NCBI GenBank assembly: GCA_022424815.1
Contig: JAKMGS010000024.1
Span: 1 to 17,303 of the forward strand
Source of the DNA: Schleiferiaceae bacterium
GTDB taxonomy: Bacteria; Bacteroidota; Bacteroidia; Flavobacteriales; Schleiferiaceae
Direction: 5' to 3'
DNA length: 17,303 bases
This document shows positions 6,828 to 15,247 of this stretch, one piece after another. How positions within the stretch are numbered: position 1 is the stretch's first letter; each line of letters begins with the position of its first letter. A program made the translations under genes and the position numbers. The notes beneath the pieces are model-generated. The model made no database searches, was not told the DNA's origin, and saw nothing but the letters and a program-made list of their open reading frames with translations.

Positions 6828-6951
6828 AAAAGAGATAAAGAAAATTTTAGGTGTTTAACATTTGTGAAGACCAATAGGGCGCTGGTTTTTCTTATTTTCG
6901 AGGCGATTACACCCGGTCTTTCCAGACAAAAGATCAAAAAGCAGAGAATCA

Positions 6952-9900
6952 GTGAATTACAAAAAGCTCAATAATGTGTTCGGATGGGCAGTATTTGCCA
7001 TCGCGACCATCACGTATTTTATGACTATTGAACCTACGACCAGTTTCTGGGATTGTGGGGAATACATTGCAACCTCAGTAAAGCTTCAAGTGGGTCACCC
7101 TCCGGGTGCGCCGTTTTTCCAGTTGATGGGGAACTTGTTTGGCCAATTTGCTGCTAATCCAGAAAGCCAGGCATTGATGGTGAACGCATTGAGTGCACTA
7201 AGCTCTTCGTTCAGTATTTTGTTCTTGTTTTGGACCATCACAGCCTTGGGTGTAAAGCTTTTGGGTGGACAAGATAAATTAGACAACGCAAGCACCATCG
7301 CTGTGTTGGGAGCAGGCGCTGTAGGCGCGTTAGCCTACACATTCTCCGATAGCTTCTGGTTCTCAGCGGTTGAGGGTGAGGTTTATGCTATGAGCTCCTT
7401 CTTTACGGCTGCTGCATTCTGGGCGGTACTCAAATGGGAGCAAGCCGTAGATCATGACCCTTATGCGAATAAATGGTTGTTACTCATCGCCTACCTTGTT
7501 GGGCTTTCAGTGGGGGTACACATCCTTGTGTTCTTGACCATTCCTGCTATAGGAATGATTTACTATTTCAAAAAATACCCAAACCCTACACGCGGTGGTT
7601 TCCTTATCGCTAACGCCGCTAGTATTGCTGTTCTTGGACTAGTATTCGCTTTTATAATTCCGATTGTCTTGAAGCTGTTCAGCACTTTAGAAATTAGCTT
7701 CGTTAACAGCTTTGGCCTTCCGTTCCACTCAGGTACTATTGCTGCCTCTTTAATTTTGGCTGGAGCCGTGATATTTGGGCTTCTATGGACACGCAAAAAG
7801 AACAAGCCTCTGTATCAACAGGCCATTCTTGGGGTAATGTTGATAGTAATGGGGTATTCTACGTTCATTATCCTAGCCATTCGATCTAATGCAAATACGC
7901 CAATTGACGAAAACAATCCAGAAGATGCCATGTCACTATTGGCGTATTACAATCGTGAACAATATGGGGATTGGCCCATTCTTTACGGAAAGTCTTTCAA
8001 TGCTCCATATGACCGCAACAACCCTTTCGATGACGGTAAACCAGTGTACCAGCGAGGATATGCGGTGATGAATGGCCCTAAGCAAGTGACTTCATTTAAG
8101 TTGAAATCAGAAGCCGATGCTTATGTAGCGGCCAACGGAGGTAAGCTTAGTATTAACGGTAAGTATTTGTTGACTGACGACAAGAAAGGAAGTGTGCCGA
8201 ACTATGATCCTACATACAAAAGTTTCTTCCCGCGTATATGGAATGACGACCCTCAGTATCGTCAGAACTACATCAATATCATGGATATAAAAGACCCTGA
8301 AAAGCCAATCACATTTGCGCAACATGTCAGGTTCTTTTTTGAATACCAAATAGGTAAGATGTGGTTCCGTTACTTCATGTGGAATTACAGCGGCCGTCAA
8401 AACGATGAACAACACCGCTACGAGATATCTAAAGGAAACTGGATCACTGGGATTCCTTTTCTCGACAGCATTAGGCTCGGTGAACAAAGTAAACTGCCTG
8501 ATCATTGGAAAAACGATCCTTCGCGCAATACCTACTTTATGTTGCCGTTCCTCCTTGGGATTTTTGGGCTCTACTACCAATACAAGAAAAACAAAAAGGA
8601 TGCTTGGGCAGTAACACTCTTCTTTCTGCTTACCGGTATTGCTATTGTAGTGTATACCAACCACAAGCCTTTCGAGCCGCGAGAGCGAGATTATGCCTTC
8701 GTAGGATCATTCTATGCATACGCTATATGGATTGGTCTTGGGGCCCTAGGTTTATGGGACACGTTGCGTTCCAAGATGAGTCCACAGGTGGCTTCTTACC
8801 TAGTTGTGGGAGTTACCATGCTCGCCGTTCCTATCCGAATGGCTGCAGAAAACTGGGATGATCACGATCGTTCTAACCGCTACACGGCGCGCGATATCGC
8901 CAAAGCCTATCTGGACAGTTGTGAGCCAAATGCTATCCTCTTCACCAATGGTGATAACGATACGTTCCCATTATGGTATGTACAGGAGGTAGAAGGATAC
9001 CGTACAGACGTTCGTGTCGTCAATCTCAGCTTGTTGAACACCGACTGGTACATCGACCAACAACGCCGTAAAGCTTATGACGGAGAAGCTGTGCCGTTCA
9101 CCTTTGATTGGAACCAATACGTTCAGGGAACGCGAGACGTATTGTACTTCCGCGATCTTGGAGTCAAGGGGCGCTGGAATGTGAAAGATTTTGTCGAATT
9201 CACAAAACGTGATGATAGTCAAGTAAAATTCAAGGCTAGTGGAGGAAAAGAGCTTCCGTTATTCCCTCAAAAGAAATTCCGTGTCAACATTGATAAAGAG
9301 GCGGTATATGCCAACGGAGTGGTAGATATCTCTGATAGCGCAACGGTAGTTGACTACATTGATTGGAACTGGAAGGCTAACGTTATCACTAAGCGAGACT
9401 TAATGTTAATTGACCTCATTGCAAATAATAATTGGGAACGCCCTATCTACTTCTCAATAACTGTTGGTAATAGCCCAAAGTCATTCTTCTGGCTTAATGA
9501 CTACTTCCGCCTTGAGGGTATGGCATATAGGTTTGTGCCTCAATTCAGCCCCTCAAACAACCCGCAAGGCATTGATTTCGGCCATGTGGACACAGACATC
9601 ATGTTCGAAAACCTGCTGAATAAATTTGAGTATGGGAATATGGAGCTTCCAAATGTTTACCTGGATGAGACCAATCGCCGTTTGAGCTACAATCTGCGAA
9701 CCATTTTTGGCCGATTGGCCAATGAACTAGTCATTGAAGGCAAGAACGATAAAGCTATCGAGGCACTTGATTTTGCCATGGAAAAAATGCCGGTGGAGAA
9801 GTTTGGCTACAACTACTTCATCTTTGGTATCATTGACTCTTATTACAAAGCTGGCGCAAAAGAAAAGGCGCGGGACATCATATGGGACTTCGCAGATCAA

Positions 9901-10098
9901 TTGGACGCTGAGCTCAATTTCTACTCATCCTTCGATCGTAAGGATAAGCGTGCAGCGGCAAATGAGTGGCGAACCAATCTTCAGTTCTACCAAATGCTTT
10001 TACAAAACGTACAGGTATATGACGACAAAGACAGCGTTCAAAGCCTCTACCAGCGATACAACAACGCAGCAGCGCCATTTGGCAATGCACAAGGCTAG
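6952..10098 (+). CDS. DUF2723 / GT117-type membrane glycosyltransferase-like protein
   Basis: This is a large inner-membrane protein of 1048 residues. It belongs to the Bacteroidota DUF2723 family, annotated as protein O-mannosyltransferase-like (GT-C fold, GT117), which may glycosylate exported proteins. Family assignment comes from the N-terminus YKKLNNVFGW and the block TTSFWDCGEYIATS followed by GHPPGAPFF. Asp34 and Glu37 are acidic residues placed as in GT-C catalytic motifs. Hydrophobic helices are visible at about 10-27, 82-102, 114-132, 175-205, 218-240, 262-280 and 290-311, with about four more between 520 and 635. The C-terminal third is soluble, with a TPR-like helical stretch around 925-1000. 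The start is GTG at 6952; the next in-frame ATG (residue 24) would delete the conserved first helix. A strong terminator follows 21 nt after the stop. A weak TATTTTCG at 6893-6900 could be its -7 box. The sugar donor and acceptor are not visible from sequence. Confidence 0.92.
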   Translation: MNYKKLNNVFGWAVFAIATITYFMTIEPTTSFWDCGEYIATSVKLQVGHPPGAPFFQLMGNLFGQFAANPESQALMVNALSALSSSFSILFLFWTITALGVKLLGGQDKLDNASTIAVLGAGAVGALAYTFSDSFWFSAVEGEVYAMSSFFTAAAFWAVLKWEQAVDHDPYANKWLLLIAYLVGLSVGVHILVFLTIPAIGMIYYFKKYPNPTRGGFLIANAASIAVLGLVFAFIIPIVLKLFSTLEISFVNSFGLPFHSGTIAASLILAGAVIFGLLWTRKKNKPLYQQAILGVMLIVMGYSTFIILAIRSNANTPIDENNPEDAMSLLAYYNREQYGDWPILYGKSFNAPYDRNNPFDDGKPVYQRGYAVMNGPKQVTSFKLKSEADAYVAANGGKLSINGKYLLTDDKKGSVPNYDPTYKSFFPRIWNDDPQYRQNYINIMDIKDPEKPITFAQHVRFFFEYQIGKMWFRYFMWNYSGRQNDEQHRYEISKGNWITGIPFLDSIRLGEQSKLPDHWKNDPSRNTYFMLPFLLGIFGLYYQYKKNKKDAWAVTLFFLLTGIAIVVYTNHKPFEPRERDYAFVGSFYAYAIWIGLGALGLWDTLRSKMSPQVASYLVVGVTMLAVPIRMAAENWDDHDRSNRYTARDIAKAYLDSCEPNAILFTNGDNDTFPLWYVQEVEGYRTDVRVVNLSLLNTDWYIDQQRRKAYDGEAVPFTFDWNQYVQGTRDVLYFRDLGVKGRWNVKDFVEFTKRDDSQVKFKASGGKELPLFPQKKFRVNIDKEAVYANGVVDISDSATVVDYIDWNWKANVITKRDLMLIDLIANNNWERPIYFSITVGNSPKSFFWLNDYFRLEGMAYRFVPQFSPSNNPQGIDFGHVDTDIMFENLLNKFEYGNMELPNVYLDETNRRLSYNLRTIFGRLANELVIEGKNDKAIEALDFAMEKMPVEKFGYNYFIFGIIDSYYKAGAKEKARDIIWDFADQLDAELNFYSSFDRKDKRAAANEWRTNLQFYQMLLQNVQVYDDKDSVQSLYQRYNNAAAPFGNAQG

Positions 10099-10119
10099 GA
10101 GCCTGAGTTAGTCAATTAA

Positions 10120-10153
10120 CCCCCGGGGCGCTCCGCGCCCCGGGGGTTTTTTT
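10120..10153 (+). terminator. Strong rho-independent terminator of the DUF2723 gene
   Basis: A perfect 12-bp GC-rich stem (CCCCCGGGGCGC with GCGCCCCGGGGG) and a 3-nt TCC loop are followed directly by seven T residues. It begins 21 nt after the plus-strand stop codon. This is a textbook intrinsic terminator. Confidence 0.95.
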
Positions 10154-10164
10154 ATGGGGTCTAG

Positions 10165-10191
10165 GATCCGGGCGCCTGCGGCGCCCGGATC
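10165..10191 (-). terminator. Second perfect hairpin, possible terminator of the helicase operon
   Basis: GATCCGGGCGCC and GGCGCCCGGATC form a perfect 12-bp stem with a 3-nt loop. It lies 5 nt past the stop codon of the minus-strand helicase gene. Reading on the minus strand, no T-run follows (CTAGACCCC comes next), so it does not meet the usual intrinsic rule. It could still stop polymerase or protect the 3' end of the operon mRNA. Confidence 0.5.
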
Positions 10192-10196
10192 TTATC

Positions 10197-12629
10197 TTAT
10201 CCAAAGTCTAATTGCATTCTCTGTATCCGTGACACCAACGACTCGTTCGACATGGTCTCGCGCAACCTGTCCACCAAAATAGGGAAGGCCAACGGGGTTG
10301 GGGCATCGATGTGATTGAGGACCCATTCCTGCTGAGCGATGCGCTCCAAAGCGGCCCGAATGCGCGCTTCTTCGAGTTGGAACTCGTGCACCTCCTCTTG
10401 GGCCTGTCTCAGCAAAAGGTTGTCCGGGTCGTAGTCGCGGAAGACCTCATACATGAGCTTGCTAGAGCTCTGCAGCTGCTTCGTGCTCATGTTCTTGCCC
10501 GGATAGCCCGTGAAGAGTAGGCCAGAAATTTGGGCAATGTCGCGGAACCTGCGTTGGGTCAGCTCGCTTTCGTTAAGGCTGCTAGAGAGGTCTGAGCGAA
10601 GGTGGTCCGTACTGAAAACATCACTATCTAAGGCGTCCTGAATAGGAATGGGCTGGTCGCTCAAAAGCTCAAAGCCATAGTCGTTCATCGCTATAGAGAA
10701 GGTCTGTGACCCAAAGTGGCCCAAACGGTGGCCCAGGAGTAGGGCCATACCTTCGTGGGCAAGTCGCCCTTCAAACGCATAGACAAAGAGGTGGTAGCCC
10801 TCGTCGTCTTCGAGGTATTCCATGAGGAATTGGTCACGGTTCGGCACAATGCTGCGTTCCTTTTGCAGGCGAATGATGGGCTGAATAAGCGCAAGCTCCG
10901 GGTCTTCGAACGAATGTTTGGTCGCGGACTCTTCGATTTTTTCTCTTAGGTACCGGCCCAATTCTGCACTGAGCGGCATCCTGCCACCCATATAGCTGGG
11001 TACCGCTCCCTTGGCGTTTTTCGCCGGGCGAACGGTGGCTTCTATGCCTTGGAACCGCACGAGCTCGAGGCATTGGCCTGCAAACCAGAATGGGTCCCCT
11101 ATGCTTAATCGAGAGACGAAATATTCCTCCACTTGGCCCAATACCTTTCCACGCTGCAATTTGACCTTCACCAGCGCTGCACTGACGATGGTGCCTATGC
11201 CGAACTTGTGGCGCATCGCGACTTTTTTCGAGATCACCTTATGCACGCCCTCTTCCACTACGACCTTATGGTAGTCGTCGTATCCACTCAAGGTATCGCC
11301 GCCCCGCACCACGAAATCCAAACACCACAGCCATTCCTCATAGCTGAGCGACATAAAACTCACCGTCTCACGCACCTCCTGCCACAACTCATCGGCCACA
11401 AACCCACCGCCCACGGCGCGGGTGATCAAATACTGTATCAACACATCCATGCTCCGCAAATACGGCATGCGGTCTTCATTGGTCTTCGTATCTATAGCCT
11501 TGCGCAACGCAGCACATTCGATCAATTCCAAGCTGTGGGTCGGTACAAAAAATATCTTCGAGGTCGCGCCCGGTCGGTGACCGCTTCGGCCCGCACGCTG
11601 CACAAACCTGCTCACCCCCTTAGGCGACCCGATCTGCACCACGCAGTCCACCGGTCGAAAATCTACTCCCAGGTCCAAAGACGAGGTGCACACCACCGCC
11701 TTTAATCGGCCATCGTACAAGGCCTCTTCCACCCAAGTGCGCATCTCCCGGGAAATGGCACTGTGGTGCATAGCCAGCACCCCCGCCAGCGACGGGTCCG
11801 CCTCCAATAACTTCTGGAACCATACCTCCGCCTGCGCCCGAGTGTTGGTGAAGATCAGGGTGCTTTGGTTTTCATAGATGAGCGGAACGACTTGGTCCAA
11901 TAAACGAATGCCCAAGTGCCCGGCCCACGGCAAGGTCTCTACCTCTTCCGGCAGAACCGCTTCGACCACTAAGTCCTTCTCAAGATCTGCCACAACCCAT
12001 TGTCCCGGCTTCGGAGGGTTAGGGCCTAGCAGCACCTCCATGCTCTCTTCCATATTGCCAATGGTGGCACTAATGCCCCACGTTTGCATGGCGGGGTTGA
12101 GCGCGCGGAATCGGGCCAATAAAAGCTCACATTGCACCGCTCTTTTGCTGCCCATCAGCTCGTGCCATTCGTCCAAAACGACGGCCTGAAGGTGCTTAAA
12201 CAACTTTTCGTGGCCCTTTTGGGTAAACATCACATGAATGCTCTCGGGGGTGGTAATGAGGATCTCCGGCAGTTCCTTTTTCTGTCGCTGCTTGATCTTC
12301 TGAGACGTATCCCCAGTGCGGATTTCTACCCGCCAATCACTACCCATCCCTTGCACCGCACGCTCCGCACTCTGCGCAATTTCTTTCGCCAACGCGCGGA
12401 TGGGGGTGATCCAAATGATTTGACAACCCTTGGCCGGTTTCTGCATCCCGCGCGCGATGGCCGGCAACAATAGCGAATAGGTCTTCCCGCTTCCCGTAGG
12501 AGCGTTGACCATGCCGCTCTCGCCGCTCAATAGCGCGCTCCAAGTTTGAATTTGAAAGGTGAAGGGCGACCAGCCTTGATCTGAAAACCAAGACCTACAG
12601 CGTTGCAGGGCTTGTGGCTGAGCCGCCAC
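10197..12629 (-). CDS. Ligase-associated (Lhr-like) DExH-box DNA helicase
   Basis: This superfamily 2 helicase of 810 residues unwinds nucleic acid with ATP and is thought to serve DNA repair. Motifs in order are Walker A APTGSGKT (43-50), ITTPES (125-130), DEWH (153-156), SATIGN (187-192), FTNTRA (260-265), TSSLDLGVDF (315-324) and QRAGRSGHRPG (344-354). The DEWH box and the total length fit the Bacteroidota and proteobacterial 'ligase-associated DExH box helicase' family, which is usually encoded beside an ATP-dependent DNA ligase and a metallo-beta-lactamase-fold exonuclease. Neither partner is beside it here. The start is GTG at 12629, preceded in the same frame by GAG and by the TAA of the FMN reductase gene, so no earlier start exists. 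The first in-frame ATG (residue 40) falls just before Walker A and would remove the region upstream. It is the last gene of a long minus-strand string. Confidence 0.92.
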   Translation of the reverse strand: MAAQPQALQRCRSWFSDQGWSPFTFQIQTWSALLSGESGMVNAPTGSGKTYSLLLPAIARGMQKPAKGCQIIWITPIRALAKEIAQSAERAVQGMGSDWRVEIRTGDTSQKIKQRQKKELPEILITTPESIHVMFTQKGHEKLFKHLQAVVLDEWHELMGSKRAVQCELLLARFRALNPAMQTWGISATIGNMEESMEVLLGPNPPKPGQWVVADLEKDLVVEAVLPEEVETLPWAGHLGIRLLDQVVPLIYENQSTLIFTNTRAQAEVWFQKLLEADPSLAGVLAMHHSAISREMRTWVEEALYDGRLKAVVCTSSLDLGVDFRPVDCVVQIGSPKGVSRFVQRAGRSGHRPGATSKIFFVPTHSLELIECAALRKAIDTKTNEDRMPYLRSMDVLIQYLITRAVGGGFVADELWQEVRETVSFMSLSYEEWLWCLDFVVRGGDTLSGYDDYHKVVVEEGVHKVISKKVAMRHKFGIGTIVSAALVKVKLQRGKVLGQVEEYFVSRLSIGDPFWFAGQCLELVRFQGIEATVRPAKNAKGAVPSYMGGRMPLSAELGRYLREKIEESATKHSFEDPELALIQPIIRLQKERSIVPNRDQFLMEYLEDDEGYHLFVYAFEGRLAHEGMALLLGHRLGHFGSQTFSIAMNDYGFELLSDQPIPIQDALDSDVFSTDHLRSDLSSSLNESELTQRRFRDIAQISGLLFTGYPGKNMSTKQLQSSSKLMYEVFRDYDPDNLLLRQAQEEVHEFQLEEARIRAALERIAQQEWVLNHIDAPTPLAFPILVDRLRETMSNESLVSRIQRMQLDFG

Positions 12630-12632
12630 CTC

Positions 12633-13169
12633 TTAGGAACGTATTTTCCGAACCAGCCACATGAAGTCGCTGAGGTATTCCGGGTAGTTTTTGTTGAAAT
12701 GGAATTCTTGGGGCTCTCCCGCTTCATTGAACAAGTTGCCAACGTTACTCACGAGCAACTTTGAAGAATGCGGCACAGCACCGACGTACATCATCCAAGC
12801 GTGTAAGTCGTGCAAGGCATTGATACCGCCGAAGGGACCGGAAGAAACCGTCACCACGCCCATAGGCTTCTTCGCATATTCAGGACGGAAGTAGTCTAGA
12901 GTGTTCTTTAATGCTCCTGGCATGCGTCCATTATATTCTGGAGCAATGATGAGAATCCCATCCGCGTGTTGGAGGGCCTGGCGGAACTCTTCGAGGCGCT
13001 CTTGGTCAGGAGCTCCGGCACCATAGACTGGGAAGTTATACTCTCTAATATCCAGAAATTCTACTTTGCTCACATCCGGGTTGGCATTGAGCTGGGCGGC
13101 CAAAAAAGTAGCAACTGTAGCCGTTTGAGACTGTGCTCTAGGGCCGCCTTGAATAATGGTGATCGTCAT
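12633..13169 (-). CDS. NAD(P)H-dependent FMN reductase family protein
   Basis: This is a 178-residue flavodoxin-fold oxidoreductase of the NADPH-dependent FMN reductase family (SsuE/ChrR-like), a soluble enzyme expected to reduce FMN, quinones or other small acceptors. Two features show this. The N-terminal phosphate-binding loop is IIQGGPRAQSQT (5-16), and the family signature PEYNGRMPGALKN lies at 77-89. VSSGPFGGINA (108-118) is the second loop facing the flavin. The length is normal for the family. The start ATG at 13169 sits just before the first beta strand. The gene follows gatC by 44 nt, the longest gap in this operon, and precedes the helicase start by 3 nt. The physiological substrate cannot be told from sequence. 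Confidence 0.9.
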   Translation of the reverse strand: MTITIIQGGPRAQSQTATVATFLAAQLNANPDVSKVEFLDIREYNFPVYGAGAPDQERLEEFRQALQHADGILIIAPEYNGRMPGALKNTLDYFRPEYAKKPMGVVTVSSGPFGGINALHDLHAWMMYVGAVPHSSKLLVSNVGNLFNEAGEPQEFHFNKNYPEYLSDFMWLVRKIRS

Positions 13170-13213
13170 GGTAAAATGGCGTTTTTGGAGTAACGCCTAG
13201 GAAAGGTAAAGGT

Positions 13214-13507
13214 TTAGACCTTCTTCCCAAACTTGGGCACGCGGAAATAATCCGAATTCGCATCTGGCGCATTCTTAAGCGCATCCTCCTTACTGATCAT
13301 GTTGGCGACCTCGTCCTCGCGCATGACATCGACAGACTTACTCATCTGCGTCAACGGCTCTACGCCGTCTAGGTCTAAGGATTCAATCTTAGCGACAAAG
13401 TCCAAAATCTTTGTCATGTCACCCTGCATCGAATCTAGCTCTGCTTCCGACAACTCCAAGCGGCTCAAGTGTGCCAAGTGTTTGATTTGCTCTCTGGTGA
13501 TTTCCAT
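13214..13507 (-). CDS. gatC: Asp-tRNA(Asn)/Glu-tRNA(Gln) amidotransferase subunit C
   Basis: GatC is the small subunit of the GatCAB amidotransferase, which converts Glu-tRNA(Gln) to Gln-tRNA(Gln) and Asp-tRNA(Asn) to Asn-tRNA(Asn) in the cytoplasm; it bridges GatA and GatB. The 97-residue length is typical. The N-terminal helix reads REQIKHLAHLSRLELSE, the middle holds GVEPLTQM, and the C-terminus has the family ending DYFRVPKF. The gene is 12 nt after the plsC-like stop. GatA and GatB are not in the window, which is usual because gatC often lies apart in Bacteroidota. A tRNA-Gln gene in the same window is a likely substrate if GlnRS is absent, but that cannot be judged here. Confidence 0.95.
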   Translation of the reverse strand: MEITREQIKHLAHLSRLELSEAELDSMQGDMTKILDFVAKIESLDLDGVEPLTQMSKSVDVMREDEVANMISKEDALKNAPDANSDYFRVPKFGKKV

Positions 13508-13519
13508 GGGTCCAATGAT

Positions 13520-14269
13520 CTACGACAAAGGTAAGGTAAGTTTGCCGGTGTGGCCATGATTTTTTAGGTCTGTCGCCAGCGCCACATAGCAACGATCGCT
13601 GAGTTCTTCAACAGGGTTTTCAGCCTTCTCGTCCGGCCAAAACTCGCCCAATACTTTCGTATCGACAGGACCTATACTAGAGGGTTGGCCCCAATCCCCT
13701 AGTCTGAATTTATTCTGGTAAATACTCATTAAGACCACCGGTATGTTGTTGTCTACCGCCAGCTTAAATGCACCCGCTTTGAATCCACGCAACAATTGAT
13801 CTTGAGGAGGGATTCCTCCTTCAGGATATATACACACACTAAAGCCCTCCTTTATTTTCTGGTCGGCATCAATCATCGCTTGTTTACGACCGCTAAAAGA
13901 ACTGCGGTCTACTGCAATAGAAGTCTGCTTAAAAAAATAACCAAACAGCGGTAGTTTCAATAATTCTGCCTTCCCCATGAATACCACCGGTGTTGGCGAG
14001 GCAATAAACGTCATTGGAATGTCTAAATCAGAACCATGATTTGCAGAGAGAACGACGGGACCTTTATGTTTCATTTGGTATTTGCCTGGCCTTGGCCAAA
14101 CCCCCATTAATATCAAATACATCCAAGACCATACTTTCGTTACTTTGAAAAAGTGGTTATAGTTTCCGCCGGGACGCGCGGTCCATAATAATGCCGGAGA
14201 TAAGGCCAGTATTGTGACCAGGGCCACAATGTAGTACCAGATATGGTGGATGTAGCTTAATGTTTTCAC
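13520..14269 (-). CDS. plsC: 1-acyl-sn-glycerol-3-phosphate acyltransferase (PlsC family)
   Basis: This is a membrane-bound acyltransferase expected to convert lysophosphatidic acid to phosphatidic acid in phospholipid synthesis. From the start chosen here the protein has 249 residues. A hydrophobic N-terminal helix comes first (SYIHHIWYYIVALVTILAL). The catalytic HX4D motif is NHGSDLD (about 77-83), and the substrate-binding box YPEGG lies at about 148-152. An AVDRSSFSGR block between them is also typical. Two GTG starts are possible. The one at 14293 overlaps the end of trpS by 20 nt. The one at 14269 follows the trpS stop by 4 nt and gives MKTLSYIHHIW, which resembles family N-termini better, so I prefer it. 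Neither has a clear ribosome site; coupling to trpS is likely either way. Another lysophospholipid acyltransferase of the same fold cannot be ruled out. Confidence 0.9.
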   Translation of the reverse strand: MKTLSYIHHIWYYIVALVTILALSPALLWTARPGGNYNHFFKVTKVWSWMYLILMGVWPRPGKYQMKHKGPVVLSANHGSDLDIPMTFIASPTPVVFMGKAELLKLPLFGYFFKQTSIAVDRSSFSGRKQAMIDADQKIKEGFSVCIYPEGGIPPQDQLLRGFKAGAFKLAVDNNIPVVLMSIYQNKFRLGDWGQPSSIGPVDTKVLGEFWPDEKAENPVEELSDRCYVALATDLKNHGHTGKLTLPLS

Positions 14270-14273
14270 GAGG

Positions 14274-15242
14274 CTAAAACCCAAGTTTTTCACGAACGCG
14301 AGACAGCGTAGCTTTTGCTACAGGGCGTGCCTTTTCGGCCCCTACCTTGAGGGCGGCAGCGACCTCTTCTGGGTGTGCCCTGTAGTGGTCAAATTGCTCG
14401 CGCGCCTCTGCAAACTCCTCAAGGATGAGCTCTAATAAGGCTGTCTTTGCGTGGCCGTAGCCGAAGTTTCCTCCGCGGTAATTGGCCGCTAATTCTTCTA
14501 CTTGCGCGTGCGACGCCAAAAGCTTGTAGAGCGCAAAAACATTACAGGATTCTGGGTCCTTCGGATCCTCCAATGGGGTGGAGTCTGTCTGTATGCCCAT
14601 GATTTGTTTCTTCAACTGCTTCTTCGGCAAGAACACATCGATAACATTGCCGTAGCTCTTGCTCATCTTGCGTCCATCTGTACCCGGAATGGTCATTACA
14701 GATTCCGAGATCTTAGATTCCGGCAACACAAAGGTCTCGCCGTATTTATGGTTGAAGCTAGAGGCTAAGTCTCTGGTGATTTCTAAATGCTGCTTCTGAT
14801 CCTTGCCCACCGGCACGATGTGCGCATCGTATAACAAGATGTCCGACGCCATCAACACGGGGTAATCGAACAACCCGGCATTCACGTCGCTGAGGTTATC
14901 GCTTTTGTCCTTGAAGCTGTGGGCGTTCGCCAACATCGGGTATGGTGTAAAACAGTTCAAGTACCAGGTAAGCTCTGTACATTCTGGCAAGTCACTCTGA
15001 GCATAGAAGACCACTTTCTCTGGATCTAGTCCGCACGCCAGCCAGGCCGCCGCTGTCGCCAACAGGTTCTCACGCCGCACTTCCGCGTCTTTTACAGTAG
15101 TTAAGCTGTGCAGGTCCGCAATAAACAAATACGCTTCGTTTTTCGGGTCCTTGCTCATTTCAATTGCCGGACGAATGGCACCTAAGATGTTTCCCAGGTG
15201 CTGCCTGCCCGAACTTTGAATGCCTGTAAGTACTCTCGCCAT
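14274..15242 (-). CDS. trpS: Tryptophan--tRNA ligase
   Basis: TrpRS charges tRNA(Trp) with tryptophan, using ATP, in the cytoplasm. The 322-residue length is normal for a bacterial class Ic synthetase. The HIGH-equivalent is HLGN at 15-18 in GIQSSGRQHLGN, and the second signature is KMSKS at 192-196 in GRKMSKSYGN. GKDQKQHLE (146-154) and the NAGLFDYPVLMASDIL block (121-136) are typical of TrpRS rather than TyrRS. The ATG at 15242 is 5 nt after the end of the lipoprotein gene. The 3' end abuts or overlaps the plsC-like gene. Nothing like a T-box or trp leader is visible, as expected inside an operon. Confidence 0.97.
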   Translation of the reverse strand: MARVLTGIQSSGRQHLGNILGAIRPAIEMSKDPKNEAYLFIADLHSLTTVKDAEVRRENLLATAAAWLACGLDPEKVVFYAQSDLPECTELTWYLNCFTPYPMLANAHSFKDKSDNLSDVNAGLFDYPVLMASDILLYDAHIVPVGKDQKQHLEITRDLASSFNHKYGETFVLPESKISESVMTIPGTDGRKMSKSYGNVIDVFLPKKQLKKQIMGIQTDSTPLEDPKDPESCNVFALYKLLASHAQVEELAANYRGGNFGYGHAKTALLELILEEFAEAREQFDHYRAHPEEVAAALKVGAEKARPVAKATLSRVREKLGF

Positions 15243-15247
15243 TGCTA

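Noticed and set aside
6893..6900. TATTTTCG as the promoter of the DUF2723 gene
   Set aside because: It has one mismatch to TAnnTTTG and no TTG at proper spacing; the nearest TTTG is 28 nt upstream, so it is mentioned only as a weak candidate.
6756..6974. 72-codon open frame on the plus strand
   Set aside because: It starts inside the tRNA-Gln gene on the opposite strand and overlaps the start of the DUF2723 gene; its composition is not protein-like.
8107..8664. 185-codon minus-strand open frame
   Set aside because: It lies wholly inside the DUF2723 gene, whose motifs and membrane helices run through the region unbroken.
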